Assembly (NCBI GenBank): GCA_965178125.1
Contig: OZ237748.1
Location: 186,001 to 250,000, forward strand
Direction: 5' to 3'
Length of the DNA stretch: 64,000 nucleotides
Source: Bilabrum cf. latius
Taxonomy: Eukaryota > Bigyra: Bicosoecida > Bigyra > Bicosoecida
The position numbers and the translations under genes are program-made. Below are positions 34,447 to 46,400 of the stretch, in pieces (positions within the stretch are counted from its first letter, which is position 1; each line of letters begins with the position of its first letter). Below the pieces are notes generated by a model. The model worked only from the letters and a program-made list of their open reading frames with translations. It searched no databases and had not been told where the DNA came from.

Positions 34447-34645
34447 GCTCCACGTCCTCCCCGGCCAGGTCATCGTCCTCCCCGGCCAGGTCATCGTCCT
34501 CCCCGGCCAGGTCATCGTCCTCCCCGGGCAGGTCATTGTCCTCCCCGGGCAGGTCATCGTCCTCCCCGGCCAGGTCATCGTCCTCCCCGGCCAGGTCATC
34601 GTCCTCCCCGGGCAGGTCATTGTCCTCCCCGGCCAGGTCATCGTC
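34447..34645 (-). repeat. 21-bp tandem repeat encoding GEDDDLA
   Basis: About nine to ten copies of a 7-residue acidic unit (GEDDDLA, GEDNDLP). The same repeat recurs on the other strand at 55577-55720, next to the same downstream tail, so it marks a duplicated segment. Confidence 0.85.
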
Positions 34646-34872
34646 CTCCCCACCACCCCCATGCACCGCCCTCCGGAACATCACCAGCCTCTCTCTCCTC
34701 ACCTGCCCCTCCGTCAGCTTGATCCACCACCCCCATGCACCGCCCTCCGGAACATCACCAGCCTCTCTCTCCTCACCTGCCCCTCCGTCAGCTTGATCCA
34801 CCACCCCCATGCACCGTCCTCCGGAACATCACCAGCCTCTCTCTCCTCACCTGCCCCTCCATCAGCTCAATA
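34646..34872 (-). repeat. 74-bp tandem repeat, three copies, with intron-like boundaries
   Basis: On the minus strand each unit starts GTGAGGAGAG and ends CTGACGGAGGGGCAG. That is a GT-AG unit of exactly 74 nt with a donor like the RRP5 and ankyrin introns (GTGAG) and a CTGAC branch-like site about 10 nt before the AG. The period (74) rotates the reading frame. A single related copy lies at the end of the intact paralog (about 30290-30370). Confidence 0.75.
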
Positions 34873-36446
34873 CATTTCCAGTGCTGCACAAACATAGGCA
34901 GGCAATCCAGCGCCTGGCACTACCTGGCCCTCCACCTAAAATCGTCAAACACGCCAAGCTCCCTCATGTCATCGTAAAGGAGCGATTGTACGACTTCCGT
35001 CTCCTCTGCCTCTGCTCTGCGCACTGTATTTTCGTCTTCGCCCTGCCCCCAGCGTTTCTGTGCCATAGGCCCACGGACCGGATCCAGCTTTACAGTACGC
35101 GATGAAAACTTTAGGAAGTGCCGAACGCATGCTAGAATAGAGCACACGAACTCCTGCGCCTCCTTCACCGTCGTTCCCTCCCCGTACGATGCAACTCTGT
35201 GCGAGGGTAGCAAGCACCGCTGCAGGACGGCCTCAATGGCGCGGCGGACGTACATCGCCACGCAAAGAATGAATTTCGGGTCGATCATTGGCATTCCCCC
35301 TTCTAGCAGCTGGCACATGTTCGGCACTGCGACGATCGTCTGCATCATCCGAGTGGCCCTCTTGGCAGTGGCGTGCTTCTCGTCGCTGCGGGTCCAGGCC
35401 GCCATCCTCCATTGCTGCTCGGCCCACACAGGGTGCTGATCGACCATGCGCGAGAACAAAATGCGGCTCAATCTCTCGGGGTACTTGCCCTGGCGCAGCA
35501 AACAAGGTCAGCGAAAGCGGGATACGATTGCGCCAACTCAGACGATTCGCCTGCGCCTGCCGCTGCGTCGCATGCAGCAGACCGGGGGGGTCCCTCCTCA
35601 GCCGCAGCACGCACCACGTTACATGAGGCAGACAGAGGGGGTCCCTCCTCAGCCGCAGCTCGCACCACACCCTCCAGGGCCATGGCTGCAGCTGACCAAC
35701 CAAGGTCTACATCGTTGGCTGCGTCAGGATCTTCCGAAACAGCATTGCTTGCAGTACCATGATCAGCTTCTTCTCCATCCTCTGCATCCGGATCTGCACC
35801 GGTATCAGCTGAACTGCCCACAGATTTCTTTGCCTGCCGCTTGCGCCCCCGCCTGCGCCTTTTTCTGCCCCTGGATCGAGAGCTGCTGGGACCAGCATGG
35901 AAGGTTCCTCCGGGCGAGCCGGACCCTTTCGCGGCTGCTTTGTTCGCTGCATGCATCTTTCTGGCCTTCTTGACTGCCTTGCCGACCATGTGTAGCCATG
36001 GGGCGATGACCGGCCGCAGCCCAGCCTGGTCCATGCCGCCCAACTCGAAGATACACAGCGTGTCGCTGCTGTCTGAAACCTGCCTGGCCATCCGAACCAC
36101 CTCGTCGGGAAGGTGATCGCTGCCCGCCAAGATCCGCTTCTCGCAGAGCTGAAGAGCAGTGGAAGCAACGGAGCCCCCCCCCGATCCCATATAGGTCCCG
36201 GGCCCGATGCCGGCGGACGTCAGCTCCACTGCCTCCCTCACATGGGGGTTTATCTTGCCCGGCAGCCCTGCAGGGACGGCGATTGGCGCCTGCACGATGA
36301 GCGGGTGACTGACGATTGCATTCACTAAATGTGGCAGTCTCGCCAGGCTCTCAGGGCCCCTGTCACGCCCCATGCATTTCGTTAGGGACATGCGACCTAG
36401 CATGCAAAGGGACCTGTTCTTCAATATACCATAGGCTAGCTTCATC

Positions 36447-37010
36447 ATTGCCTTTGGAAGCTCCCGGTCGACTATGCTCTGCATGCCAACATCGAGCTGG
36501 TATATGGACACCGTGTTGTAGAGGCACACAGAGATGTCATCATCGCCTTTGGAAGCTCCCGGTCGACTATGCTCTGCATGCCAACATCGAGGTGGTATAT
36601 GGACACCGTGTTGTAGAGGCACACAGAGATGTCATCATCGCCTTTGGAAGCTCCCGGTCGACTATGCTCTGCATGCCAACATCGAGCTGGTATATGGACA
36701 CCGTGTTGTAGAGGCACACAGAGATGTCATCATCGCCTTTGGAAGCTCCCGGTCGACTATGCTCTGCATGCCAACATCGAGCTGGTATATGGACACCGTG
36801 TTGTAGAGGCACACAGAGATGTCATCATCGCCTTTGGAAGCTCCCGGTCGACTATGCTCTGCATGCCAACATCGAGCTGGTATATGGACACCGTGTTGTA
36901 GAGGCACACAGAGATGTCATCATCGCCTTTGGAAGCTCCCGGTCGACTATGCTCTGCATGCCAACATCGAGCTGGTATATGGACACCGTGTTGTAGAGGC
37001 ACACAGATAT
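36447..37010 (-). repeat. 95-bp tandem expansion, six copies, inside the paralog
   Basis: The word TTTGGAAGCTCCCGG recurs every 95 bp at about 36452, 36547, 36642, 36737, 36832 and 36927. Copies are almost identical (one GAGCTGG/GAGGTGG change). The intact paralog has a single equivalent. Five extra copies add 475 bp (one more than a multiple of three) and bring TGA codons into frame; removing them restores continuity between the flanking frames. Confidence 0.85.
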
Positions 37011-38880
37011 GTAGTCCATCTGGTTCCAGTCCTATGGACACAAGCCCAGCTGCTCCACGTGCTGCAACCTCAGAACGCCCCTGGCAATAGCAAGGTAGGC
37101 CTTCGAAATGTCACGCTGCTTGTCGTCCGGTAAGCTCCCGAACGGGACGGCCGGCTCCAGCTCGGAGAACAGCTGGCATTCGCACCAGTCCGGGGCCTGC
37201 GACTCGGCCATTACGTTGCAGGCCAGTGACGTCAGCGGCGCGCCGTCCTCCATTGCACTCCCGATCGCTGCGCCTACGTTCGGGTGGCATGGCGGATGGA
37301 TCGAGATCTCCCGAATGGACTTGCTTGGTGACCGCAGCAGCCGATCGATCGCATCGGCGCATGCCTCGCCCACGAACGGTCGGCTTTCCCTCCCTCTCTT
37401 TGTAGATTCCGTTTGGGTACGAAATGATGAGCTTTCGAATGAACGAGCTGCACGACGCGCCCAGCAGCAACGAGTCGAACCCGTCCGAAGCCGGCGACAG
37501 CTGCAAGGCCCCTGCTCTGCATCTAGCGAGCGCCAGTGCAAGGGGATCTACAGTCCCTGTGACTGTATCAATGAGAATGTTGATGCCATTTCCTGCAGGT
37601 TTCTCGGTGTAGGGAACTTCTTCGGCTTGGGTTCCAGCATCTATTTGCCCCTGAATTGACTCAGCTAGCCCTTGGTCCACTGCCAGCGACTCGGTCGGAT
37701 CGCGAGCTTGCAGTTGGCTTCCATCCAGTTGCGGTGAAACATCATCGACGAGATCTGCTGCACTGGAGCCTGCTCCCTGCTGCCCCACTGCACCTTGCGG
37801 ATGATCGGATGAATCCATTCGGCCCGTCCCAATTGCACCTGTTGCTGCTGCTGCTGCTGCTGCTCCCGCCACCGCGGCTTCAGCAGGTGAAGGTACATCG
37901 CTGCTCTGGACACCAGGGTCACTTGAAGACGCAGAAACACCCGCGCTGCCCCCTGGCCCCTCTTCAGGAGCACCCGCGCTGCCCCCTGGCCCCTCTGCAG
38001 GAGCACCCGCCGCAGATCCAGCGCCAGCGCCCGCACTCGTACCTGAAGCGTCAGGCGTACCGGCCTCGCGAGGTTCCGATCCACCAGCACGAGGCATGCC
38101 TGAACCTGCACCAGTCCCGACCACGGCCTCCTGTACGGCACCTTGCCTGCCCATACCATACATGCTGGGGGCAGGCACCCTAGCGAGCCGTTCGAATTCG
38201 TCCTGGAGCTCGAGATGTATGTCGCCCCCCTTCCGCACCGATGTGACGAGTGAGGCCACAACGGACCTGCTTGCTGGTCCCGCTGTGGTCGCAGTGACGT
38301 GGAGCTCCTCCAGCTGGGCATGAATCTCGCCAGCAGTGCCTATTTGGGGGACGGGTCCGCTGAACACGAGCTTGCGCAATTGCGTGGTTGTTGGCCTATC
38401 CGACATCACGACACGGAGCATGCGGCTGGCGGCGACTTCGTCCTTGGCTGATACCTCCAAGTCCGACAACCCCGGCAACTGCACGATGGTATGCATCGCA
38501 TCGGTCACTTTGTCAAGCGTACTGCCATCTTCAGAGGTGCAGGACGGCAGCGTGATGCCGACGCTCGTCAGCGAAGTGCAGTGAGTCGCCACGCGGCTCA
38601 GAATGAAGCCAGAGTGGGACAATGGTATCGAGTCCGACCCAATTTTAAATTCATCGAGGTTTGTCAGCATCGACATCGCCGGAAGTATCTAAAGAGCGGC
38701 TCCGGCTCGAAAGGTAGCGTCCATTTGAAAGCCACGAATGGTCTCCGGTTCTTGCAGAAGCAGCTACCTACAAAGTCCTGCGTCTGTAACATCATACTAT
38801 CCAATAAGTATCAAACAGAGTCCTCCGCGACCTCTTCTGCCGGAATGCGCGCTGAACACCAAGTGCGCTATCGATGACAA

Positions 38881-39176
38881 CTTCACAGCACTCTGAACGC
38901 CTTGGAGAGCGTCATACTTTGCCACCGCGAAACTCTACTTCACACCATGTTCGTTGACGTCAACTATATCAAGCAACATATAGGTTGTTCAATGATTGGA
39001 CCAGTTCTACGAGCGAATAATGGCCTAGATCTATTCACTTTGCAGATGTGACGAATGCGGTAGTCTACGGTGCTGGGTGCAATGCAAAAAATGCACATTG
39101 AGTTCAATCGGTTGAGAATGTTTTTATCCGGAAAACATTTTTGAAACCAAACGAGCTTCGATACCACGCGCGCGAT
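38881..39176. other. Intergenic spacer
   Basis: Between the paralog's eroded 5' end and the RRP5 stop. No feature seen. Confidence 0.4.
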
Positions 39177-42100
39177 TCACTCCTCCCCCCCCAGCCCATC
39201 CCCATCCCTACCCCCACCCCCATCCCCACCGCTCCCAGCCAGCTCCCCCTTGCTCAGCCCAAAGTACTCCTCAGCGGCAGCTCTCGCCTCCCCCTGCTGC
39301 TCCTCCCCTCCGCATCGCGACTCAAACGCGAGCCAGGCCCGGAACGCCGCCCTCGCCTTGCGCTTGGGCAGCTTCTGGGCGCACAGCCGACGCAGCACGC
39401 CCCTCGCCCGCGCCACCCCGTCCTCCCCACCGTGCTGTTCCTCCAGGTCTGCCCACGCCGTCCATGCATCCAGAGCTCTGGCGCGCGACTCCACCACCCC
39501 CTGCAGAAGCCTGCGCCCCCGCTCGCGGCTGCCCCCCAAACCGGAACCATCGCCCTTGAACTCGGCAGCGGCGGCCCGCAGCACCAGAGGCTGCCTGCAC
39601 CGCTTCGGCAGGCACCCAAGAGCGAACCGAAGCAGCAATCGGGCCCCGTCAGCGTCACCACGCCCGTACCGGTCACCGACCCAGCCCCACCAGAGACCCT
39701 CCCCCGTGGCAAGGTCACGTGATGACCCGGAATCGGAAGCGTGCGCCGTGCTCGGCTCCGCCGACGACGATGACGCGCCGGCTGCGGAACCGGATCCGGA
39801 TTGCGCGGCGCCGCCCTCTTCCCACGGCAGCAGCTGCTTCTGCCCCAGGCCCCCGTAGGCCCTGGCAGCCGTTGCGTACATTCCCTCTGCCTCGTCCCAC
39901 CTCTTGTTGTTCCGCAGGATGCCCAGCATGATAGCATAGGCCCTGCGGACGGGCACCTGCTGCAGGCATAGGGCGAATGCACGGCCGAGGCTCTGGGGCG
40001 TCCCGCTGGATGCCTCCAGTGCCAGCCTCGCCGTCCACACGGCCTCCCGCGCCGCCGCCGCTTCGTCCCCTCCCCTGAGTCTGAGACCGTCGCACGCGCG
40101 CTCCCCCACGGCCCGCGCCCCCTCCAGATCCCCCTGCGCGGCGCGATGTGACATCCAGCGGATCCATGCCTCACCGTTGCTCCGATCGGACATGGCCTGC
40201 TTCTCGAGATGCGCGTCTCGCTCGGACTGCTGCCCCCCGGCGGCGGCGGCGCCGGAGGAGGAGGAAGACGAAGATGACGAGTGCTTGCCCGCACCGGTGC
40301 CGCTGCTGCCGGCCTCGTCCTCGCTATCACCATCCTCATCACTATCGCCATCGCTGTCACCGTCGCCTCTATCCATGGGCGCCGCTCCGGCCCTGCCAGA
40401 GGAAGCAGTCGCCGCGAGCAGCAGGCCGCCGGCAGCAGCTCCCGACAACTCGTCCTCCTCATCTTCATCTTCATCTTCGTCGCTGTCGTCATCCGAATCG
40501 GAGCCGGACTCAGACTCGGAATCAGAATCGCTGTCCTCCATCGCGGACTGCCCCTTGGCACTCGTCACACCAGTCGCGCCGGAAGACCCGCCCGCCGACG
40601 CACGCACGCCCACGGCACGGATCGTTTCCTCGTCCTCATCCTCACCGGCCCCGTGAGGCATCAGCGATCGGAGCACCAGACGAACGGCGTCGCCGGTCTT
40701 GGTACCGCCAGGCAATGCACCCGCCCCGCCGCTGCCCAGCGGAACCCGGACCCGCGCGGCGCCGCGAACACTGGTTCCGCTGCTCCCCAGGGAACACACG
40801 GCCTCTGCCCAGCGCGGCTTGCCCCCCCCACCTCCGCCGAGGCTGACGATCCTGCCCTCCAGTGCGCGGCCGGTTGCAACCAACTCCTCGGCGAGAGCGC
40901 GCGCGGCGCCGGTGGACGCGCCCTTGGTTCCGCTATCACCAGCACCACCAGCCGCTGTCCCTGCCCCGTCGCCGCCCATGGCCCCTGCGGCCTCTGCTGC
41001 CCTGCGGAGCGCAGACGGCCGCAGGTTGACGTCGGCGCGCGGCGCCGATTGCGGAACATCATCGGCGTCGCCCGATGCGGCGCCGGGAGTCACGGACAGC
41101 ACCACCCCCCTGACGACCCGCCCCGGAGCGAACGTTCGCTGAGGTTCGCTGACAAACCCGTCGCCGAGGTCCTTGAGCCTGCAGCGCCCCACCACACCGC
41201 CGGGCATCTGCAAGAAGCACCCCTTGGCACCCGTCCCTGTGACGAGTGCGGTCACCGGCCGCCCCGGACGCACCATGTCACGGGCCTCCTTCCCCGCGAT
41301 CGTCGCCAGCGCCCCGGCTGCATGAGCCGCTCGGTCTGCATCGTCAGCGGCTCCGGCTGCAGCACCATCTGCTGCTGCCGCTGCCGCCGCCTTGACTAGA
41401 TCGACGCGGATAGAGACGCGGGGCGGCGGGGCGGAGCGCGCGGGAGATTGCGCGGCGCCCTTTGCGGAACCTCGCTTCCCCTTGCCCTTCCCCTTGGCGG
41501 CACCCGAGGCAGGCGCCGGCGCCTGGTGTGACGAGTGCAGCACCACGGCCAGCACCCACACGCCGGTTCTTTGCGCCTGCACGCCCATCGTGCCGGGTGC
41601 CAGCCTCAGGGCCCCCAGCACGCCGGCGGAACCGCCCTTCCTGCCCAGTTCCGCCCAATTGCGCGGCGCCGCTGCGTCGCCCGCCCGCAGGATGGCCATG
41701 GAGCCGTACCCCGCCGACACCCTGACGGATCCGGAGCCCTTTTTCACGGCCGCGCCGCCGCCCGCAGACGTAGCCGCAGCCGCGTCGTCCTCCTCGTCGT
41801 CCGATCCTGCGGAACCGTCGCCGGCGCCGCGCATCGCCCTCTGCTCCGCCCGCGCCATCCGCACCATGTCGTCCAGCGAGGTGACTCCGATCGACGAAGA
41901 GGAGGAGGAGGCAGCCGACGATCCGGAGCCGGAATTGCGACCCTTCCCGCTCGACCCCTTCCCCTTGGCGGATCTCGCTGCGGAACCTCGGCCCGGCGCC
42001 GCGCGCTCAGGCAGCACCCGCGCGAGCAGCACCTGCCCGGGCGCGGAGAGTGTCTCCCGCCGCAGTGCCATGCACCTTGCCAGCCACTCGGCCAGGCCAT

Positions 42101-43465
42101 CCCCACCATTATCCTTCTCCTCCTCGTCGGCCATAGCGAATCGGGCGGTGGCGGGTCCAGAAGGGGGCGCGGGCAGTGCCTTGGAGGCCAAATCGATCGA
42201 GCCGTCTGCAGCACCGCCGCTGCCGCCGCCAGCCGACTTTGTATTCTTCCCCTTGCCCTTGCCCTTGCCCTTGCCCTTTGCGGAGCTCGAGGCGCCCTTG
42301 CTCGTGTCCAGGAACGGCGCCGCGCTCAGCGGAACCATCAGGCGCACCTGGATTGCGGAACCGACCGGCGCCGCGCGGAAGCAGCTGCCGGCCACGTCGG
42401 ACAGCCGCACCCTGCCCTCGCACTCGTCATCCAAACCGCCGGCCAGACCCGCCCCGAGTGTACCCCCACCAGCCGACGATCCACTCGTCACACCGGAGGG
42501 AACAGGCAGGTCCTCCGGCGCCACCAGCACCCGCCGGCCCCCGCTGCCAGGGAACAAGCACGCAACCACGGCGCCCCTCGCCCGATCCAGGCCCTCCACC
42601 ACAGCGCCCACGAGCGAGCCAGCGGGATGCGCGGCGCCGGTTCCGCACGAAGCCAGGGCGGCCTTGGTCTTCCACACCGCCGCGAAGCCCACCTCGATCT
42701 CGGTCACGAGCTGCTCGCCGGCGCCGCGCACCGCCAGCGGAACCGCCCCAAGCACCTTGAGCTCGCCGGACGCGATCTCGTCGCCCGCCGCCAGCCCGCT
42801 GCAGAACCGTGCGATGCACCCGCGGCTCGCCTTTTCGAAGGCCTTGCCCTTGCCGTGTCCCACCGCGCCCGGCAGGCGCATCACCACGCGGAACCGGCGC
42901 CGCGCATCTTCGTCCTCGCCCACCGCCAGCCCCGGAATCCTCAAGACGACCTCTCGGGTGTCCAGCGGCGCCGCGCCATCCCCCGTTGCGGAACCTCCAC
43001 TCGTCAGCAGCTTCCTTCCGGACCGCCCCGCCACGATAGAAGCGGCTTTGACCAACGTCCCCGGGATCATCAACCCAGCCGCATCCAGGGCATTGGGAGC
43101 AGCAGAAGCGCCAGAAGCACCGCTGTGCTCCGCTGCGGTGAAGCCGTTCAGCAATCCAACAGAGCTGGTTCCGTTCCCGCTTTTGCTGGCCGACGGTGAG
43201 GCCGAAGCACTCGACCCGGAGCCGGAAGAGGCACTCGTCACACCAGAGGACGCGGGCAGCGCCTTCTTGGCAGCGTCCACCGCCCGCTCGAGCGACACGA
43301 CGGCGTCACCGGTGTGACGAGTGCGCCCTGCACCGGACACCCGCGCGCTGCCACTCTTGCCCGATGGCGATGACGTTGATGACGATGAAGCGGGGGGCAT
43401 TGCGGGCAGAGCCAAAGGGGGGCGGATCGATCCAACGGCGTCGTCCTCTTCCTCGTCGTCTTCTG

Positions 43466-43496
<31 letters not shown>

Positions 43497-46400
43497 GTCA
43501 GACATGTTGGACTGACCCTTGCCCTTGCCCTTGCCCTTGGGATCCTCCTCTGCCTCCTCCTCCTCATCACCGGAGTCATCAGACCCGGAATCGGAATCCT
43601 CCTCCTCCTCTTCGGCACCCGGGCCCAGCGAGGTCTGAGGGAACATAAACACGGGACTGCCCACACTCGTCACACCGGAAGCACTCGTCACGCTTCCGCC
43701 GGCACCCGAGGACCCCGCCATCCGCACGAGGCCCCAAGCATCGCCGCCGCCCGCACTCGTCACACGCACGGCCGCCAGTGCGTGCGCCGCACCACCGTGC
43801 CATGCACCCATCGAGTCACCCCCGGCCCACAGAATCCTTCCCTCCATCGCAGCACCAGCAGCAGCAGACTCAGCCTCACCGTCTTGCTGCAGGGGGCCCA
43901 TGGGCTTGGGCGCCGACTGCCCCTCCGGCACCAGCGCCACCACGAGCCCAAGCGCGGGCGGTTGCAACCTCCCGAGGTCCTCTGCCCCCTCCGGCCTCCA
44001 GGTGGTCGCAACCTCATCCTCATTTTCTTCCTCTTCATCTTCGCGGATGGCCTTCACGCCCACCACCACGGCCCTGACCCGAGTGCCCCCCTCGGGCACT
44101 GGATCGAAGCTGGGGCCCTCGCTACCCCTGGATCGCACCGTCAGCGCAAGGCGGCGACTACCCTTCTTGCCCTTCTTGTCCTTGCTGGTGGAATCGAACA
44201 GGCACAGCTCAGCAACCACCTGATCTTCCTCTTCATATTCCTCATCCTCGCCCCCGTCTGCCGCACCCGGAATCGGAATTCCCCCGATGCTCGTCAGCCG
44301 CAGCCGGTCGCAACCACCACCACCCCCACCAGCACCGCCCGAGGTTGCAACCACCCCCTCCACCGAGCATCCCAGCAGCAGACCGCTCACCAAGTCAGCC
44401 CCGCCGATCGCTGCCAGCCGAGCACCAAGCCAACCATCGCCGTCCTGGTCCGCCTGAGGTGCGGCCCCTGCATCCATGGCCGGCTGCAGGCTCTGCTCGA
44501 GGCGGGCCATGAGCGGGTTGACGCTGGCGCTGGGCGAAGCATCATCATGATGACCCGCATCATCATCGCCGTGATCAGATGACTCGGAGCCGGAATCACC
44601 CTCCTCGTCCTCCTCCCCATCACCATCACTCGTCATCATTTTCTGCTTGGCCGCCATCGCAGCTGCCATTGCCTGTGCCAGCCCGGGCCCCTCCTCGTCC
44701 TCGTCCTCGTCCTCATCTTCCTCTTCACCGCTCCCGCTTTCTTCATCTTCATCTTCATCTTCATCATCCTCGCCGTCCTCATCGCCGCCCGGCCCCATGC
44801 CCATGCCCATCAGAGACCCCAGCCCGGCCCCCGCTCCACTCGTCACATCCTATCCCCGCAGAGCCGCCGCCAGCCGCACCTCGCACAGTGCACTGCCCAT
44901 CACCTCCTCGTCGAAGGAACTTTCGCCGAGGTTCGCCGCACCTCCGCCCAGCAGGGCGGCCAGCATGCCACCGGCACCAGACGACAAAGCACCAGCACCA
45001 GCACCAGCACCCTTCCCATTATCATTCGTCACACCCGCGAGCGCCCTCACAGCGGCCCACACACCCGCGGAGCACAGGCCCAGCCTGTCCACATCAGCGC
45101 CCTTTAGTGCATCACTCAGGTGCCTCAGAGACTGCTGCCCGGCCTTCTTCGAGGCCATTGCCTGCGCTGCCAGGAGCAGGGGGTTGGGGCCGCCCATGGG
45201 CAGCGAGGGCGCGCCGTCCTCTTCATCTTCATCTTCGTCAGAGTCGTCGGATCCGGAAACGGAATCATCGTCCTTCTTCTCTTCCTCCTCACCGTCGTCA
45301 TCGTCGTCCTGCATCGCAGCCGATCCACCGGCGGGTTTGGACACCCCCTCCTCGCCGCTATCTTCATCTTCATCCTCCTCGCTGTCATCACCGTCTCCGC
45401 CACCCATGGAAATGCCCAGGCTGCCCAGATCCAGCCCAGGCCCGGACATCATGCTCACCGCCTTGCTGACGGCACGTGCCGCCGCGCTCAGCACCACGGC
45501 GCCAGCCGCGTCCGCCTGCCGGAGGGCGTCAACCGCCTCACCCACCACCTGGTGTGACGAGTGTGATAGGTGTGACGAGTGGGACAGGGTCCGCAGGAGG
45601 GCAGCGTGGACGCTCTCGGCTCTGCAGTCCGCCATCCACCTCGGCTGGTTGGTGTGACGAGCGCCCTTGCCCTTCCCCTTGCCCTTGCTCTTGCTCTAGG
45701 CTACCGATGACTCGGCAGGACCGTCCCCGCCCCTGCTGTTCTGCATGGTTACAACCGCCCAGCGCCAGCTGCCGACCAGCGGACCCGCCTGACTGCCGTC
45801 CGGAACCATAAAGGGGGGGCACAGCGCGGAGGCGCCGCCCGCCGTCGATACGAACGTCTCAACAGAGGGGCTTGAAGAAGCAGACGGAGATGATCCGGAG
45901 CTGGAATGGCTCCCACGCCTGTTCCCCTTCTTCTTCTTCGACCCCCCTTTAAGCACGTCAGCCGCCCGCTCCTTCCCCCTCCCCTTGCCCTTGCCAAGCT
46001 CGATCGCACGAGACCCGGTCACCCACACGGGCACCAGCTATCCCGGCCGGGGCACAAACCCGGAATCATTAACCACATTGCCACCGGACACCCGCAACAG
46101 CCCCAGGGCCGCAGCGGCCGAAGCCAGCGCCCCCCTCGCGCACACGAGCCCAACGGACACATGCACCGAGGACCCGTCCGCCAGGATGGTCTCCACCCTA
46201 GAGGGCACCTTGCGCCTCGTGAGCACAAGCAGAGGTCGGGACCCGAGAGCCGCACCGTCGTGCGATGCACCCGGCGCACCACCACCGCCGAGCACCCGTC
46301 CCAGGGCAGGCGACACGAACCCGGAGCCGGAAGCGGCCAGCGCCAGCAGCCCGGCGAAGGCCGCCTTGGAGGCAGCGGGGTCGTCGGCGAGGCCCCACCA

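Larger units (their letters stand above)
34298..38880 (-). pseudogene. Decayed paralog of the LRR-like gene, with frameshifts and tandem expansions
   Basis: Alignable along its length with the intact gene at 30.3-33.8 kb, but the frame changes at about 38760, about 37400 (GA-rich tract after ISYPNG), within a six-copy 95-bp expansion (36447-37010) and at about 35510 (before LRQGKYPERL). The 5' end beyond 38840 is unclear. In-frame TAG codons also occur here, for example at 38691 region (AAL-TAG-ILPAM against MLQLLPVI in the sister), 37034 and 34922. Homology ends in a three-copy 74-bp array, a 21-bp GEDDDLA array and a tail (LARDGRDEEMP) with TGA at 34300-34298. Each disruption could be an assembly error, but several together suggest decay. 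If the 74-bp units are introns, the acidic tail may be the true C-terminus. Confidence 0.6.

Noticed and set aside
3117-37010. Relationship between the two 95-bp arrays (3.1 kb and 36.4 kb)
   Set aside because: Same period and copy number but no shared sequence; the equal length appears coincidental.
41392-43317. Plus-strand ORFs of 550-640 codons opposite RRP5
   Set aside because: GC-rich shadow frames; the minus strand holds the S1 domains and C-terminal HAT helices.
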